A stretch of 64,000 nucleotides of DNA from an uncultured Clostridia bacterium (GCA_947589575.1 CANQBM010000004.1:1-64000); one strand, 5' to 3'; shown: positions 1 through 8,368, numbered from the stretch's first letter. The notes: a model not told the origin generated them from the letters alone. Made by a program: numbers and translations.

Positions 1-54
1 AGATAATTACTGATTATCCTTTATTGAGTTTTAATTCAAGAAAAGATACAAATC

Positions 55-86
55 AAAAATCACCCAACAATTGATGAGTGATTTTT
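55..86 (+). terminator. Rho-independent terminator of an upstream gene
   Basis: AAAAATCAC at 55-63 pairs with GTGATTTTT at 78-86 around a 14-nt loop and ends in a T run. It closes a gene lying left of the window. It also shows that the TTG at 85, which opens the next long reading frame, lies inside a terminator and cannot be a translation start. Confidence 0.7.
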
Positions 87-264
87 GACATTATTGTTAA
101 TTGTTTATTTAGTTTTGTTTATATATTACCATATGGTATATGACCAATATATTCACCCTTATAACTATCAGTGTGTAATAAAACTTGAAAATTTGAGTAA
201 ACTATACTATAATCAAATTATCAAAAATGCCGATAACGGCAAAAATATTAAATGGGGTGACATT

Positions 265-1560
265 TTGGAAATTAATAGAAATATTTATTTGAACAGACTT
301 ATTACAAGAAAACAAAATGGATTCATTAAAGTAATCACTGGTATTAGAAGATGCGGTAAATCATATTTGATGAATAAAATTTTCTATAATTATTTACTAT
401 CTGAAGGTGTTAAAAAAAATCATATTATCAAATTTGCATTCGATTCAGCAGATGATTTATTACTTATTGATGAAGATATTTTAGATATTAGTGAACAAAA
501 TAGAAAAGTAGATCCTAGAAAATTTATGAAGTATATTTCAGGTAAGATAATTGATGATGAGATATATTATCTTTTACTTGATGAAGTTCAGTTACTTGGA
601 AATTTTGAAGCTGTATTAAATGGATATATGCGAAAGGACAATTTAGATATCTATGTTACAGGAAGTAATTCGAAATTCCTTTCAAGTGACATACTGACAG
701 AATTTGAGGGCAGAGGTGATGAAATCCACATTCTTCCATTATCATTTTCAGAATTTTATTCTGCATATGAAAGTACAAAAGAAGAAGCGTTTGATGATTT
801 TATGGTATATGGTGGCCTGCCAGCTATAGCCTCAATGCAAACAGATGAGCAAAAGGCTAATTATCTAATGAAGCAGATGAAAAATGTATATATCAAAGAT
901 ATAGTAGTAAGAAATAAGCTTAATTCTGATCAAGAAATTAGTGAGCTTGTAGATATTTTGGCATCAGGCATATCATCATTAACTAATCCTAGAAAATTGG
1001 AGAATACTTTTAAATCAGTCAAAAACGCTACTCTATGTGCTTCTACAATCGATAAATATATTGGTTATTTAAAAGAGTCATTCTTAATTAGCAAGGCAGA
1101 GAGATATGATGTAAAAGGGAAGAAATATATCAGCACTCCTTACAAACTTTATTTTGAAGATACCGGACTTAGAAATGCTCGATTGAATTTCAGGCAAATA
1201 GAAGAAACTCATTTGATGGAAAATATCATCTACAATGAATTGAGGTATAGAGGATATAATGTTGATGTTGGTGTGGTTGAATTTAGAGAAAAAACAGACG
1301 AAGGTAAAGAAATTCGTAAACAAGTAGAAATTGATTTTATCGCAAACCAAGGCAGCAAACGATACTATATTCAGTCTGCATATGAAATTCAAAATAATGA
1401 AAAATGGCAGCAAGAAATCAGACCATTTGATAAAACCAATGATTCATTTAAGAAAATCGTTATTGTTGAAAAGAGTATGAAACCGAGGCGAAATGATAAA
1501 GGATACCTAATGATGGGAGTAAAAGAATTCTTGCTTGATAGTGATAGTTTGGAATTATAA
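265..1560 (+). CDS. AAA-family ATPase with DUF4143 C-terminal domain
   Basis: Predicted cytoplasmic P-loop ATPase of the AAA_14/DUF4143 family. From a TTG start at 265 (SD GGGGTG at 254-259) the protein has 431 residues. Walker A is GIRRCGKS at about 26-33, Walker B is LLLDE at about 103-107, and the sensor-like VTGSNS lies at about 131-136. The C-terminal third carries the DUF4143 region, which resembles a PD-(D/E)XK-type nuclease fold in some members. The frame is open to 85, but that start sits in a terminator. The family is common in anaerobes, often in accessory DNA, and its role is unsettled. It ends 27 bases before the Gabija-like pair, so it may share that transcript. I infer accessory or defence-associated status from position only. 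Confidence 0.85.
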   Translation: MEINRNIYLNRLITRKQNGFIKVITGIRRCGKSYLMNKIFYNYLLSEGVKKNHIIKFAFDSADDLLLIDEDILDISEQNRKVDPRKFMKYISGKIIDDEIYYLLLDEVQLLGNFEAVLNGYMRKDNLDIYVTGSNSKFLSSDILTEFEGRGDEIHILPLSFSEFYSAYESTKEEAFDDFMVYGGLPAIASMQTDEQKANYLMKQMKNVYIKDIVVRNKLNSDQEISELVDILASGISSLTNPRKLENTFKSVKNATLCASTIDKYIGYLKESFLISKAERYDVKGKKYISTPYKLYFEDTGLRNARLNFRQIEETHLMENIIYNELRYRGYNVDVGVVEFREKTDEGKEIRKQVEIDFIANQGSKRYYIQSAYEIQNNEKWQQEIRPFDKTNDSFKKIVIVEKSMKPRRNDKGYLMMGVKEFLLDSDSLEL

Positions 1561-1587
1561 TAAAATTAAAAAATTGAAGGTGTGTTT

Positions 1588-3274
1588 ATGAACTTTAAAA
1601 ATATTTCTATTAAAAATTTTAGAAATTTTGAAAATATTACAATAGATTTGACAAATAAAAATGTTCTTTTTGGGATGAATGATATCGGCAAAACAAATTT
1701 TCTTTACGCATTAAGATTTATATTTGATAAAGATGTTCGAAGACAAAATTTCAATGATACAGATTATTACAAAAAAGAAGTAGACATGCCAATAGAAATT
1801 ATTATTGCGATTGATATTAGTGATACAGAAGATACCAACAGCCAAAAACTGCGTGCGAAATTAAAAGGAGCGATTCTTTCAAATCAAGATATCGTATATA
1901 TCAAAGCACAAGCTTTCTACAATGAAAAAGAAATGGTTGGTATTCCTATATTATATTGGGGTGGGGATATTGAGGAATTAGAGGAAATGAAAGTTCATGG
2001 TACTTTCTTTGAAATAGACTACATTTTTAATACTATCTATATAGATGCATATGTTGATTTGTATACTCTATTTAAAAAAAAACGCGAATACTTTACTTGT
2101 GAATGATAACGATGATGACAAAGATATTTTAGACAGCATTCACAAAACATGTGAAAACTTGAATGAGCAGATTTCTAGCCTTTCTGGAATAAAAACATTT
2201 GAAGAAAAAATTGAATCTGAGTATAAAAAGTATAGGCATGAAAATGTATCAGTATCAGTAAAATCAGAAATAGCAGTAAAAGGATTATATTCGAATATTG
2301 TTCCATATATAAAACAAAATGATGACGATTCGTTATATCCTACATCAGGTGAAGGGCGAAAAAAATTATTGGTATATGCCATTTTTGATTTGTTATCTAA
2401 AGAGGAAGAAGAAAAGAAAATCAACATATTTTTAATTGAAGAGCCAGAAAATCATCTGCATCGTTCTTTGCAAATTGCATTATCCCATATTTTATTTTTA
2501 GATAATAAATATCAATATTTATTTATGACAACTCATTCGCCGTATGTATTAGCAGAAATGGATCAAGTAAATTTGGTGCGCATATATAATGAGGACAAAA
2601 TTTTAAGTAAAAGTGTGCTTTATTCTGTTCCGAGTAATTTCAAGAGTCAACGCAAAATGTTAAATCGAGGATTAGTTGAAGCAATTTTTGCAGATAAAGT
2701 ATTACTGGTAGAAGGTCCCTCGGAAAGCGTTTTGTTTGGAAAAGTGCTTTCAGAAATTAATCCGTTTTATGAAGCCGATGGAATTTATATATTGTCAGTT
2801 GGTGGTTTCGGCTTTAGACCATATTTTGAAGTTTTAAATGCATTAAATATTGATAACATTATAAAAACAGATAACGACCTAAGAAAAATTAAAGATAAGA
2901 AAAAATATAGTGTACTTGGTTTTATGAGGATTAACAATTTCATTAACAACGAAATATTACCGAATGAGCCAATAGATGAAAATAATGTTGAAGCAAAGAG
3001 AAATTTATATGATTCTAACAAAGATATTTTAGACGAAATTCGACATAAATACGCTTTGTTTTTGTCAAGATGTAGTTTAGAAGAAGATTTAGATGAGGTA
3101 ATTCATGATAAAATGGTTGAATATCTTCCAAATTCAAATGGAGATCCTATAAAATATCTTAAAGACGCAAAAAATAACCATATGGTTGAACTTGTCGAGA
3201 AACTTACACTAGAAGATTGTAAAACAATTTTTAATCATTATAATTTTGAGTGTTTAAAGGAGGTGTTACATTAA
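1588..3274 (+). CDS. gajA: Gabija GajA-like OLD-family ATPase/TOPRIM nuclease, frameshifted at an A9 run
   Basis: First gene of a Gabija-like pair. In characterised systems GajA is a DNA-nicking endonuclease driven by an ABC-type ATPase head and a TOPRIM centre. ATG 1588 has AAGGTG five bases upstream. Walker A GMNDIGKT is at about 29-36. Two frames, 1588-2106 and the +1 frame to 3274, together encode one protein of about 561 residues, close to the 578 of Bacillus cereus GajA. They switch at nine A's (2074-2082); eight would restore the frame. The second part carries the Walker B-like LIEEPE (about 281-286), the H-loop THS (about 314), the TOPRIM VEGPSE (about 374-380) and a DND acidic pair (about 428-430), so no catalytic motif is lost. 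It overlaps the helicase by one base (TAATG). Options are transcriptional slippage, phase variation, a true null allele or a sequence error. Confidence 0.8.
2074..2082 (+). other. A9 homopolymer at the gajA frame switch
   Basis: Nine consecutive A's lie exactly where the N-terminal ATPase frame ends and the frame with the rest of the protein takes over. Runs of this length are known sites of RNA polymerase slippage and of replication slippage in AT-rich bacteria. An assembly error is equally possible. Confidence 0.6.
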
Positions 3275-4788
3275 TGTTGTCGCCTACACAAAAAGATATT
3301 GTTGAGCAATCTGGAAATTTGATAGTCAGAGCAAGTGCGGGTACAGGAAAAACACACACTATGGTGTTTAAAATTATGTATGACATTGAACACCAACATT
3401 CACATAAAGTTGTTGTAGCAATTACATTTACAATCAAAGCTGCTAATGAAATTAAGGAAAGATTAACAATAGACACAAATGACCATTTTATTGGAACAAA
3501 TAATAGTTTTGCAATAGAAGAAATTATAAAACCCTTCATAAAAGATGTGTTTGGAAATACATATAATTTTGATATGAGCACGGATTACTCAGTTAAAGTA
3601 AAATCTTTTGATGAAGGATTAGAAAAATTAAAAGAAGAACAAATTTTATGCTCATATACAAATAGTAAAGAGAACTTTATATTTCAGCTTGCTTTAAAGA
3701 TTTTGAAAAATTCTAAAGCTTGTCAATTATATTTGAAAGCAAAATATTTTAAAATTTATGTCGATGAATATCAAGATTGCGATAAAGATATGCATACTCT
3801 ATTTATGTATATATGTGGAATACTCGAAATAGATACGTTTGTTGTAGGCGATGAAAAGCAGTCAATTTATATGTGGCGTGGTGCATATCCAAGAGCTTTT
3901 ATGCATATTTGGAATAAAAAAGAATTTTCAAAGAAATTCATGAGAGAAAATTTTAGATCTTGTCAACAAATACAAAATTATTCCAACTTGCTATGTAAAG
4001 AAACAAGAGATTTATATAAGCCTATAAAAGATTTATCTTCTATCGTGATAGTATGCACGACAAAGGATAACTGGGTTAAATCAATTATTCCTTATATAGA
4101 TAATAACGAAAAATGTGCATTATTAAGATATAGCAATTCAAATGCTGAATCAGGTGCAAATGAATTAACAGAAATGGGAATGGAGTTTACATATATTCCG
4201 CAAACACCAATTTCGGATATTACAACGGAATCAGCATGGATTTATAATGCTATTGCAAAATACTTTATTATACCTAAATACTCTGTATATGATTTTAGAG
4301 ATGAAATACCAAATGAAGTAAATGGTAATAAAAAAATTCTAAATTATATTAGAAACGCTCTGGCAAAAATAGATGAGAGTATAAACAACAATGATTTAGA
4401 AAAATTTTCAAAACAAATAGAGATCTTGGCTGATTATCTTGGCTATGGAATTAAATTTGAACACTGTAAGAAATTATATACTACTATTTGCGACGAAAAA
4501 TTTCATCCTGCATTTAAAATAGAAGAGTTAAACAATATATCAATTACATTTCATTCATCAAAAGGATTAGAGTTTGATAATGTTATTTTATTTGCTTCTG
4601 ATTATAGTTTGTCAACTGAACAAGACATATATAATCACTATGTAGCTGTGACAAGAGCTAAATCAAAGCTAATTATTGTATATATTAAAAATGATAATTT
4701 TGCGCAACAGTTTGCTAAAAATATTAATAGTATTTTAACTGAATCAAAGCTGAAAATGCGTGATATAGTTACTATAATAAGTGATTGA
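3274..4788 (+). CDS. gajB: Gabija GajB-like UvrD/SF1A helicase
   Basis: Second gene of the Gabija-like pair, 504 residues from ATG 3274 (GajB of B. cereus has 494). A strong AAAGGAGGTG lies 8 bases upstream, so I prefer this to the GTG at 3250. SF1A helicase motifs are all present: Walker A ASAGTGKT (about 20-27), DEYQD motif II (about 164-168), GDEKQSIYMWRGA motif III (about 192-204), NFRS motif IV, HSSKGLEF motif V (about 428-435) and VAVTRA motif VI (about 457-462). The length is short for UvrD or RecB and typical of GajB. In Gabija, GajB binds GajA and senses DNA ends or termini. The one-base TAATG junction implies translational coupling, so the gajA frameshift could also lower GajB output. 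Confidence 0.85.
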   Translation: MLSPTQKDIVEQSGNLIVRASAGTGKTHTMVFKIMYDIEHQHSHKVVVAITFTIKAANEIKERLTIDTNDHFIGTNNSFAIEEIIKPFIKDVFGNTYNFDMSTDYSVKVKSFDEGLEKLKEEQILCSYTNSKENFIFQLALKILKNSKACQLYLKAKYFKIYVDEYQDCDKDMHTLFMYICGILEIDTFVVGDEKQSIYMWRGAYPRAFMHIWNKKEFSKKFMRENFRSCQQIQNYSNLLCKETRDLYKPIKDLSSIVIVCTTKDNWVKSIIPYIDNNEKCALLRYSNSNAESGANELTEMGMEFTYIPQTPISDITTESAWIYNAIAKYFIIPKYSVYDFRDEIPNEVNGNKKILNYIRNALAKIDESINNNDLEKFSKQIEILADYLGYGIKFEHCKKLYTTICDEKFHPAFKIEELNNISITFHSSKGLEFDNVILFASDYSLSTEQDIYNHYVAVTRAKSKLIIVYIKNDNFAQQFAKNINSILTESKLKMRDIVTIISD

Positions 4789-4915
4789 TATTTGGTTACT
4801 TGAGTTTGTATAGACAAAACATTTCGATATGTAATAAAATCGGAAAGAGACATTTGAGAGACTGAAAAGTGAAAATTTGGCTTAAAACGGCGCATTTCAA
4901 AAAGTGATTTTGCAA

Positions 4916-4959
4916 CTCTGACTCCGTCATTTAAGGTTTGAATCCTTATACCTCTGCCA
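4916..4959 (+). repeat. tRNA-Gln(CUG) 3'-half remnant, attachment-site copy 1
   Basis: The 44 bases match the 3' part of a bacterial tRNA-Gln: anticodon loop CTCTGAC, 3' anticodon strand TCCGT, T arm TAAGG-TTTGAAT-CCTTA, acceptor strand TACCTCT, discriminator G and CCA. The 5' half (acceptor, D arm, anticodon 5' strand) is absent, so it cannot fold as a tRNA. Such 3' halves are the usual scars left by tyrosine recombinases. The intact gene would lie left of the window. Confidence 0.75.
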
Positions 4960-4960
4960 T

Positions 4961-4993
4961 AGGCTTGGAATTTAGATGATCCAAGCCTTTTTT
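4961..4993 (+). terminator. Terminator behind tRNA-Gln remnant 1
   Basis: AGGCTTGGA (4961-4969) pairs with TCCAAGCCT (4980-4988), followed by T5. It would have ended the original tRNA-Gln transcript and now insulates the Gabija-like block from the next cargo gene. Confidence 0.75.
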
Positions 4994-5013
4994 CTATGAA
5001 AAACAGCCTTAAT

Positions 5014-5147
5014 CCGAAACCGCCCTCAATCTGCTGTAGATTTGAGAGTGATTTTTTCTTTTCTATTTTGTAGAGATTTTCAGAGACCTAAAATGTTTCA
5101 TTTTTAAAAACGAATGAGAGCGACTGGGAGCGTTTAGACAAGAGAAA
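5014..5147 (+). repeat. Post-att conserved block, copy 1
   Basis: This stretch is clearly related to 6818-6962. Shared blocks include CGCCCTCAATCTGCT, GAGATTTTCAGAGACCTA and GAGAGCG...GAGCGTTTA. It contains an imperfect hairpin (CTCAA at 5025-5029 with TTTGAG at 5041-5046) followed by a T-rich run, so it may also terminate. It reads as the conserved left end of related integrated units. The remaining intergenic DNA to 5394 is AT-rich with nothing I can name; a -10 TATAAT sits at 5395-5400. Confidence 0.6.
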
Positions 5148-5423
5148 GAAATATGAATTGTTTTGGTAATTTTTATGATATATAATATAACCACTAATGT
5201 ACATCTTGAAAAAGACAATTATAATGACATATTCTATAGGAAGACCTAAGAGCAATTATGTTTATTAGCTTAATGAAGAAGTTGGATTGAAATTCGGTGA
5301 AACGGTATAAAAAACACAAGACAATGAGAGCAATAATATTAATTCTTTAAGAAAAAGTTGAATGGACACAAAAGTGTTTAATTATTTTTTGCTGTATAAT
5401 TGTAAATAACACACGGGGAGGCG

Positions 5424-6425
5424 ATGATTTTGCCTGACGGAATCATTATCACAGGACTGAACGGTTGTGGAAAATCGACTGTATGCAAATTGCTTGCCAA
5501 AAAAATTAATTACTATAGCATGGATGTTGAAGATTACTATTTTATTGAAAGTGATATACCATATTCAAAATTTCATACTCACGAACAAACTAAAAAACTT
5601 ATGTTGGATGATATTTTAAAACACAATAATTTTGTGCTAGCAACTGTTAATTGTGACTGGGGTGAAGAAATATTGTCTATGTGTAAACTCGCTGTTTTGT
5701 TAAAAGCCCCTCTTGATATAAGAATGGAACGTATAAGAAAGCGTGAATATGAGAAATTCGGAACCAGAGTTTTAAATGGCGGAGATTTATACGAATCACA
5801 GCGTAAATTTCACAATAAAGTTTTATCACGAGGGGAAAAACATATGACAGAGCAGATGCGGTTTGTTGATTGCCCTGTTTTGGAATTAGATGCCACTCTT
5901 CCGATAAATGATATTGTAAATACTATTTTTAAAAAGTGTGAACAGCTAAATATGATTATGAAAGACAGCGAATGTCAATGGTGTAATCTTACACCTCATG
6001 ATAAAAAATGGTTATTGTATGAAACTGAATTTTGGGATATATATTTATCAGACAGGCAAGATTATATTGGACGATGTATTCTTGTATCAAAAAGACATTG
6101 TGGCAGTTTATCTGAATTAAATAATTATGAATGGTTAGATTTGAAAGATATTATTGATGATATAGAAAATGTTATGAAGAAAGTGCTTTCAGCAGATTTG
6201 TGTAATTGGAGTTGTCTTATGAATGATTTTTATAAAAATTCAAATCCAAATCCGCACTTACATATTCATATACGACCACGACTCGGAACGCCCGTCAACA
6301 TAGGTGGCAAAATAATTTCTGATGATGAATTCGGGCATCATTATGATAATTATAAACAAGTTGTGTTAAATGATAAAGAAATTAATATTTTATATAAAAT
6401 ATTGAAATCTGAATTTTCAAAATAA
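5424..6425 (+). CDS. P-loop kinase-HIT domain fusion protein
   Basis: A 333-residue cytoplasmic two-domain protein; the start is ATG 5424 behind GGGGAGG. Residues 1 to about 170 form an AAA_33/nucleotide-kinase-like P-loop domain with GLNGCGKST at 11-19 and an R-rich lid segment (RMERIRKREYEKFG) at about 100-115. Residues about 180-333 form a HIT domain: a CQWC zinc-ribbon-like pair near 184-187, then the histidine triad HLHIHIR with His at about 278, 280 and 282. HIT proteins hydrolyse nucleoside-phosphate bonds (AMP-lysine, ApnA, AMP-DNA). A kinase fused to a HIT hydrolase suggests nucleotide or nucleic-acid end processing, but the substrate is unknown. It is the only gene between two tRNA-Gln remnants. 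A -10 TATAAT at 5395-5400 suggests its own promoter. Confidence 0.8.
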   Translation: MILPDGIIITGLNGCGKSTVCKLLAKKINYYSMDVEDYYFIESDIPYSKFHTHEQTKKLMLDDILKHNNFVLATVNCDWGEEILSMCKLAVLLKAPLDIRMERIRKREYEKFGTRVLNGGDLYESQRKFHNKVLSRGEKHMTEQMRFVDCPVLELDATLPINDIVNTIFKKCEQLNMIMKDSECQWCNLTPHDKKWLLYETEFWDIYLSDRQDYIGRCILVSKRHCGSLSELNNYEWLDLKDIIDDIENVMKKVLSADLCNWSCLMNDFYKNSNPNPHLHIHIRPRLGTPVNIGGKIISDDEFGHHYDNYKQVVLNDKEINILYKILKSEFSK

Positions 6426-6461
6426 TTTTATTTACATAATGTTTGGCATAAAAATTTGAGG

Positions 6462-6481
6462 TAGGGGTGGTTTAAATTCTG
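6462..6481 (+). repeat. Unit-end motif, copy 1 (GGGGTGG repeat)
   Basis: This 20-mer around TAGGGGTGGTT matches 7528-7547 in 18 of 20 positions. Both copies lie just downstream of a cargo gene. Here it is followed by a long hairpin (TCTGCAG...TAATTT with AAATTACTGCAGA, about 6478-6532) and then the second tRNA-Gln remnant. It looks like part of the right end of the integrated units. Confidence 0.5.
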
Positions 6482-6599
6482 CAGTGGTAATTTGCGCATT
6501 TTTAATAAAACCACAAGAAAAATTACTGCAGACATTTGACAGACATCAAAGGTTGAAATATGCCTTCAATTTGGTACATTTTTCAGTCGCCCCCTACCG

Positions 6600-6759
6600 C
6601 TCTGACTCCGTCATTTAAGGTTCGAATCCTTTAGCCGAGCAAGGCAAAGCCTTGCGAACGCCAAGATTCTGCATACGCAGTATGTAGGTTCTTATTATGA
6701 GCAAAGCGAATAACAAGGTTCTGCCTTGCATCGCAAGGCAGGTTTTTTTACCTCTGCCA
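6600..6759 (+). repeat. tRNA-Gln(CUG) 3'-half remnant, attachment-site copy 2, interrupted
   Basis: Bases 6600-6631 match 4916-4947 except one C/T change (T loop TTCGAAT). The expected acceptor end TACCTCTGCCA resumes at 6749-6759. The 117 bases between are an insertion. The copy is therefore a second attachment-site scar later split by a small hairpin element. Confidence 0.7.
6632..6748 (+). mobile_element. Small hairpin-rich insertion inside the tRNA-Gln remnant
   Basis: It has a perfect hairpin GCAAGGC-AAA-GCCTTGC (6639-6655), an internal near-palindrome TGCATAC/GTATGTA, and a terminal hairpin CTGCCTTGC-ATC-GCAAGGCAG (6721-6741) followed by seven T's. The two ends carry the same GCAAGGC core, so the element has inverted-repeat ends and no coding capacity. 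It could be a MITE or REP-like element or a captured terminator cassette. Confidence 0.45.
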
Positions 6760-6761
6760 TT

Positions 6762-6794
6762 AGGCTGAAAGTTTAGGCTTTCAGCCTTATTTTT
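6762..6794 (+). terminator. Terminator behind tRNA-Gln remnant 2
   Basis: AGGCTGAAAG (6762-6771) pairs with CTTTCAGCCT (6778-6787) around a 6-nt loop, followed by a T-rich tail. It occupies the same place relative to GCCA as the terminator at 4961, though the stem sequence differs. Confidence 0.75.
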
Positions 6795-6817
6795 TGCTCA
6801 AAATATCCGTAAACATT

Positions 6818-6962
6818 CTGAAATCGCCCTCAATCTGCTAATGATTTAAAGGCGATTTCTTTTTTTGCTTTTTCTGTTGAGATTTTTTGCGAGATTTTCA
6901 GAGACCTATAAATTACCAATTCTCAAAACCGAACGAAGCGATTGAGAGCGTTTAAGTGAGAG
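6818..6962 (+). repeat. Post-att conserved block, copy 2
   Basis: Related to 5014-5147 over most of its length. It includes a terminator-like hairpin AAATCGCC (6821-6828) with GGCGATTT (6851-6858) and a T run. Its presence after both tRNA-Gln remnants shows the repeated unit extends beyond the att core itself. Confidence 0.6.
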
Positions 6963-7048
6963 ACTTTTGTGAGATGTGTATTGTATTTGCGGGTTGTTAT
7001 GATATAATAAAATTGTTAAAGTAAATAGTCGTTTAGTTGGTGATATAA

Positions 7049-7462
7049 ATGAACATAGAATACAGAACACAAAAAGATTTACCCTGTGATGAATTGTATA
7101 AATTATTTTTAGCAGTCGGCTGGGCAAAGAAAGATACAACTACACAGGAAATAATAGATAATTTTAATATTGGGTTCATTAATTCGACATTTGTTTTTTC
7201 TGCGTGGATTGATGATAAATTAGTTGGATGCGTTAGAGTTTTAAGTGATTTGCATTTTCACTCTGTTATTTACGATTTAGCTGTTTTGCCTGATTTTCAG
7301 AATAAAGGAATAGGTACAGAATTAGTGCAGAAATGTAGAAATGCTTGTGAAAATTCTGAATGGTTAGTACAAACTGATGGGGCAAAAGCTTTTTATGAAA
7401 AAATAGGTTTCAAAGAAAATAAGGATAATTTTCTAACAATTCCTTGTGAATGCTTTAATTAA
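7049..7462 (+). CDS. GNAT-family N-acetyltransferase
   Basis: A 137-residue single-domain GNAT protein; ATG 7049 follows TTGGTGAT and a TATAAT at 7003-7008. The core acetyl-CoA site lies in the segment DLAVLPDFQNKGIGTELV (about 73-90), with the pyrophosphate-binding QNKGIG. The C-terminal AKAFYEKIGF strand-helix is typical. It would transfer acetyl from acetyl-CoA to an amine; the acceptor cannot be told from sequence. It is the cargo after the second tRNA-Gln scar and faces a truncated recombinase across a shared hairpin. Confidence 0.8.
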   Translation: MNIEYRTQKDLPCDELYKLFLAVGWAKKDTTTQEIIDNFNIGFINSTFVFSAWIDDKLVGCVRVLSDLHFHSVIYDLAVLPDFQNKGIGTELVQKCRNACENSEWLVQTDGAKAFYEKIGFKENKDNFLTIPCECFN

Positions 7463-7527
7463 TTACAAATTTAATTTGTTTTCCAAATACATTGAGGTTT
7501 TATATTGTTTGTCAGCAAAATTTGCGA

Positions 7528-7571
7528 TAGGGGTGGTTAAAATTTTGAACCACCCCTACCGTTAGTTTTTT
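7528..7571. terminator. Terminator between GNAT and integrase fragment
   Basis: TAGGGGTGGTT (7528-7538) and AACCACCCCTA (7548-7558) form a perfect 11-bp stem with a 9-nt loop, with T6 at 7566-7571. Its left arm and loop repeat 6462-6481 in 18 of 20 bases, so it is also the unit-end motif, copy 2. Confidence 0.7.
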
Positions 7572-7575
7572 GATA

Positions 7576-7983
7576 TTATTCGTTAACTGCTTTTTGCTGT
7601 TTTTGATTAGCGTATTCGGCTAATCGTTTTCGATTCTGTTCAAATACCTCGTCTACCATATGAGTATAAATTTTTGCTGTTACAGATATATCACTGTGTC
7701 CCATAAGTTCCTTTGCGACATTCAATGGTACTCCTGCTACCTGACAATCGGTGCAGAATGTGTGTCGTAGCAGATAGGGTTCTAAATCTTCGGCTAATGT
7801 AGATTTTGTAATCTGATTTCTGTAAACTGTTGCACCGTTGTAAATGTCCATTTCTCTGCAAAAATTGTGCCAAGCGTGGTAGAAAGCATTTTCATCCATA
7901 GGAAGATTTGGATTCTTACATTTTACAAATACATACTGTTTATTCAAATTTTTAGCCTTGTGTTCACGCAAGGCTTTCCGCAC
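7576..7983 (-). pseudogene. int: Tyrosine recombinase (phage/ICE integrase), C-terminal fragment
   Basis: Only the C-terminal 135 residues of an integrase remain. They include the second catalytic Arg in LLRHTFCT, the GHSD His box and the nucleophile in KIYTHM. The arm-binding and core-binding domains and the first catalytic Arg are missing, so it cannot recombine DNA. A family member is normally 350-400 residues. It lies near tRNA-Gln 3' scars, so it is probably the leftover integrase of the elements that made them. The break is at or just above 7983, where unrelated sequence begins. Confidence 0.85.
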
Positions 7984-8015
7984 AATTTAGCAATAGTAAA
8001 AGTATATATAGTTTT

Positions 8016-8368
8016 ATGTATTTATCAGATGATATGAAAGAGTGTCTTTTTACTGAAAGATCAAAACGATTATCGTATCAAAATAATTTGAATAATCTTA
8101 CTTATGATATTTTAGATAACGATATTAAGGCTGATATTGGTGATTCAAATGGAAACGCCTATTGGCATTTGCTATTCCATGGAGCAATGGAAATATAGTA
8201 GGTTGTTATGAGTCATATATTCTTGCAGAAATAGATACTAACACCGGTCAATTGATGAAACCAATTGATTATAATCCATGTGTTTCTATATTTGGTTGTA
8301 GTTTTAAAAACATAATTGCTAATGATATTGTAAAAAATATCATAAAGAATAATGGTGGAATAAAATAG
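8016..8368 (+). pseudogene. Unrecognised small gene broken by a one-base loss
   Basis: Two frames, 8016-8198 and up to 8368, join into one plausible 117-residue product if one G is restored near 8166-8168 (reading Y-W-A-F-A-I-P-W). The combined protein is acidic in its first half and ends in a Lys/Asn-rich tail. I do not recognise a family. It follows the truncated integrase directly, so its own 5' end may also be missing. Nothing else is seen between 7984 and 8437 apart from AT-rich spacer. Confidence 0.4.

Noticed and set aside
85-264. N-terminal extension of the DUF4143 ATPase from TTG 85
   Set aside because: The TTG lies in a terminator stem, there is no ribosome site, and the extra 60 residues are unlike the family. 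TTG 265 has GGGGTG upstream and gives the standard N-terminus.
1588-4788. Retron, PARIS or other OLD-nuclease defence systems
   Set aside because: No reverse transcriptase, no ncRNA gene and no AriA-type partner. The OLD-TOPRIM plus short UvrD pair is the Gabija arrangement.
4916-4959. A functional tRNA-Gln
   Set aside because: The 5' half (acceptor, D arm, 5' anticodon strand) is absent at this copy and at 6600, so neither can fold as a tRNA.
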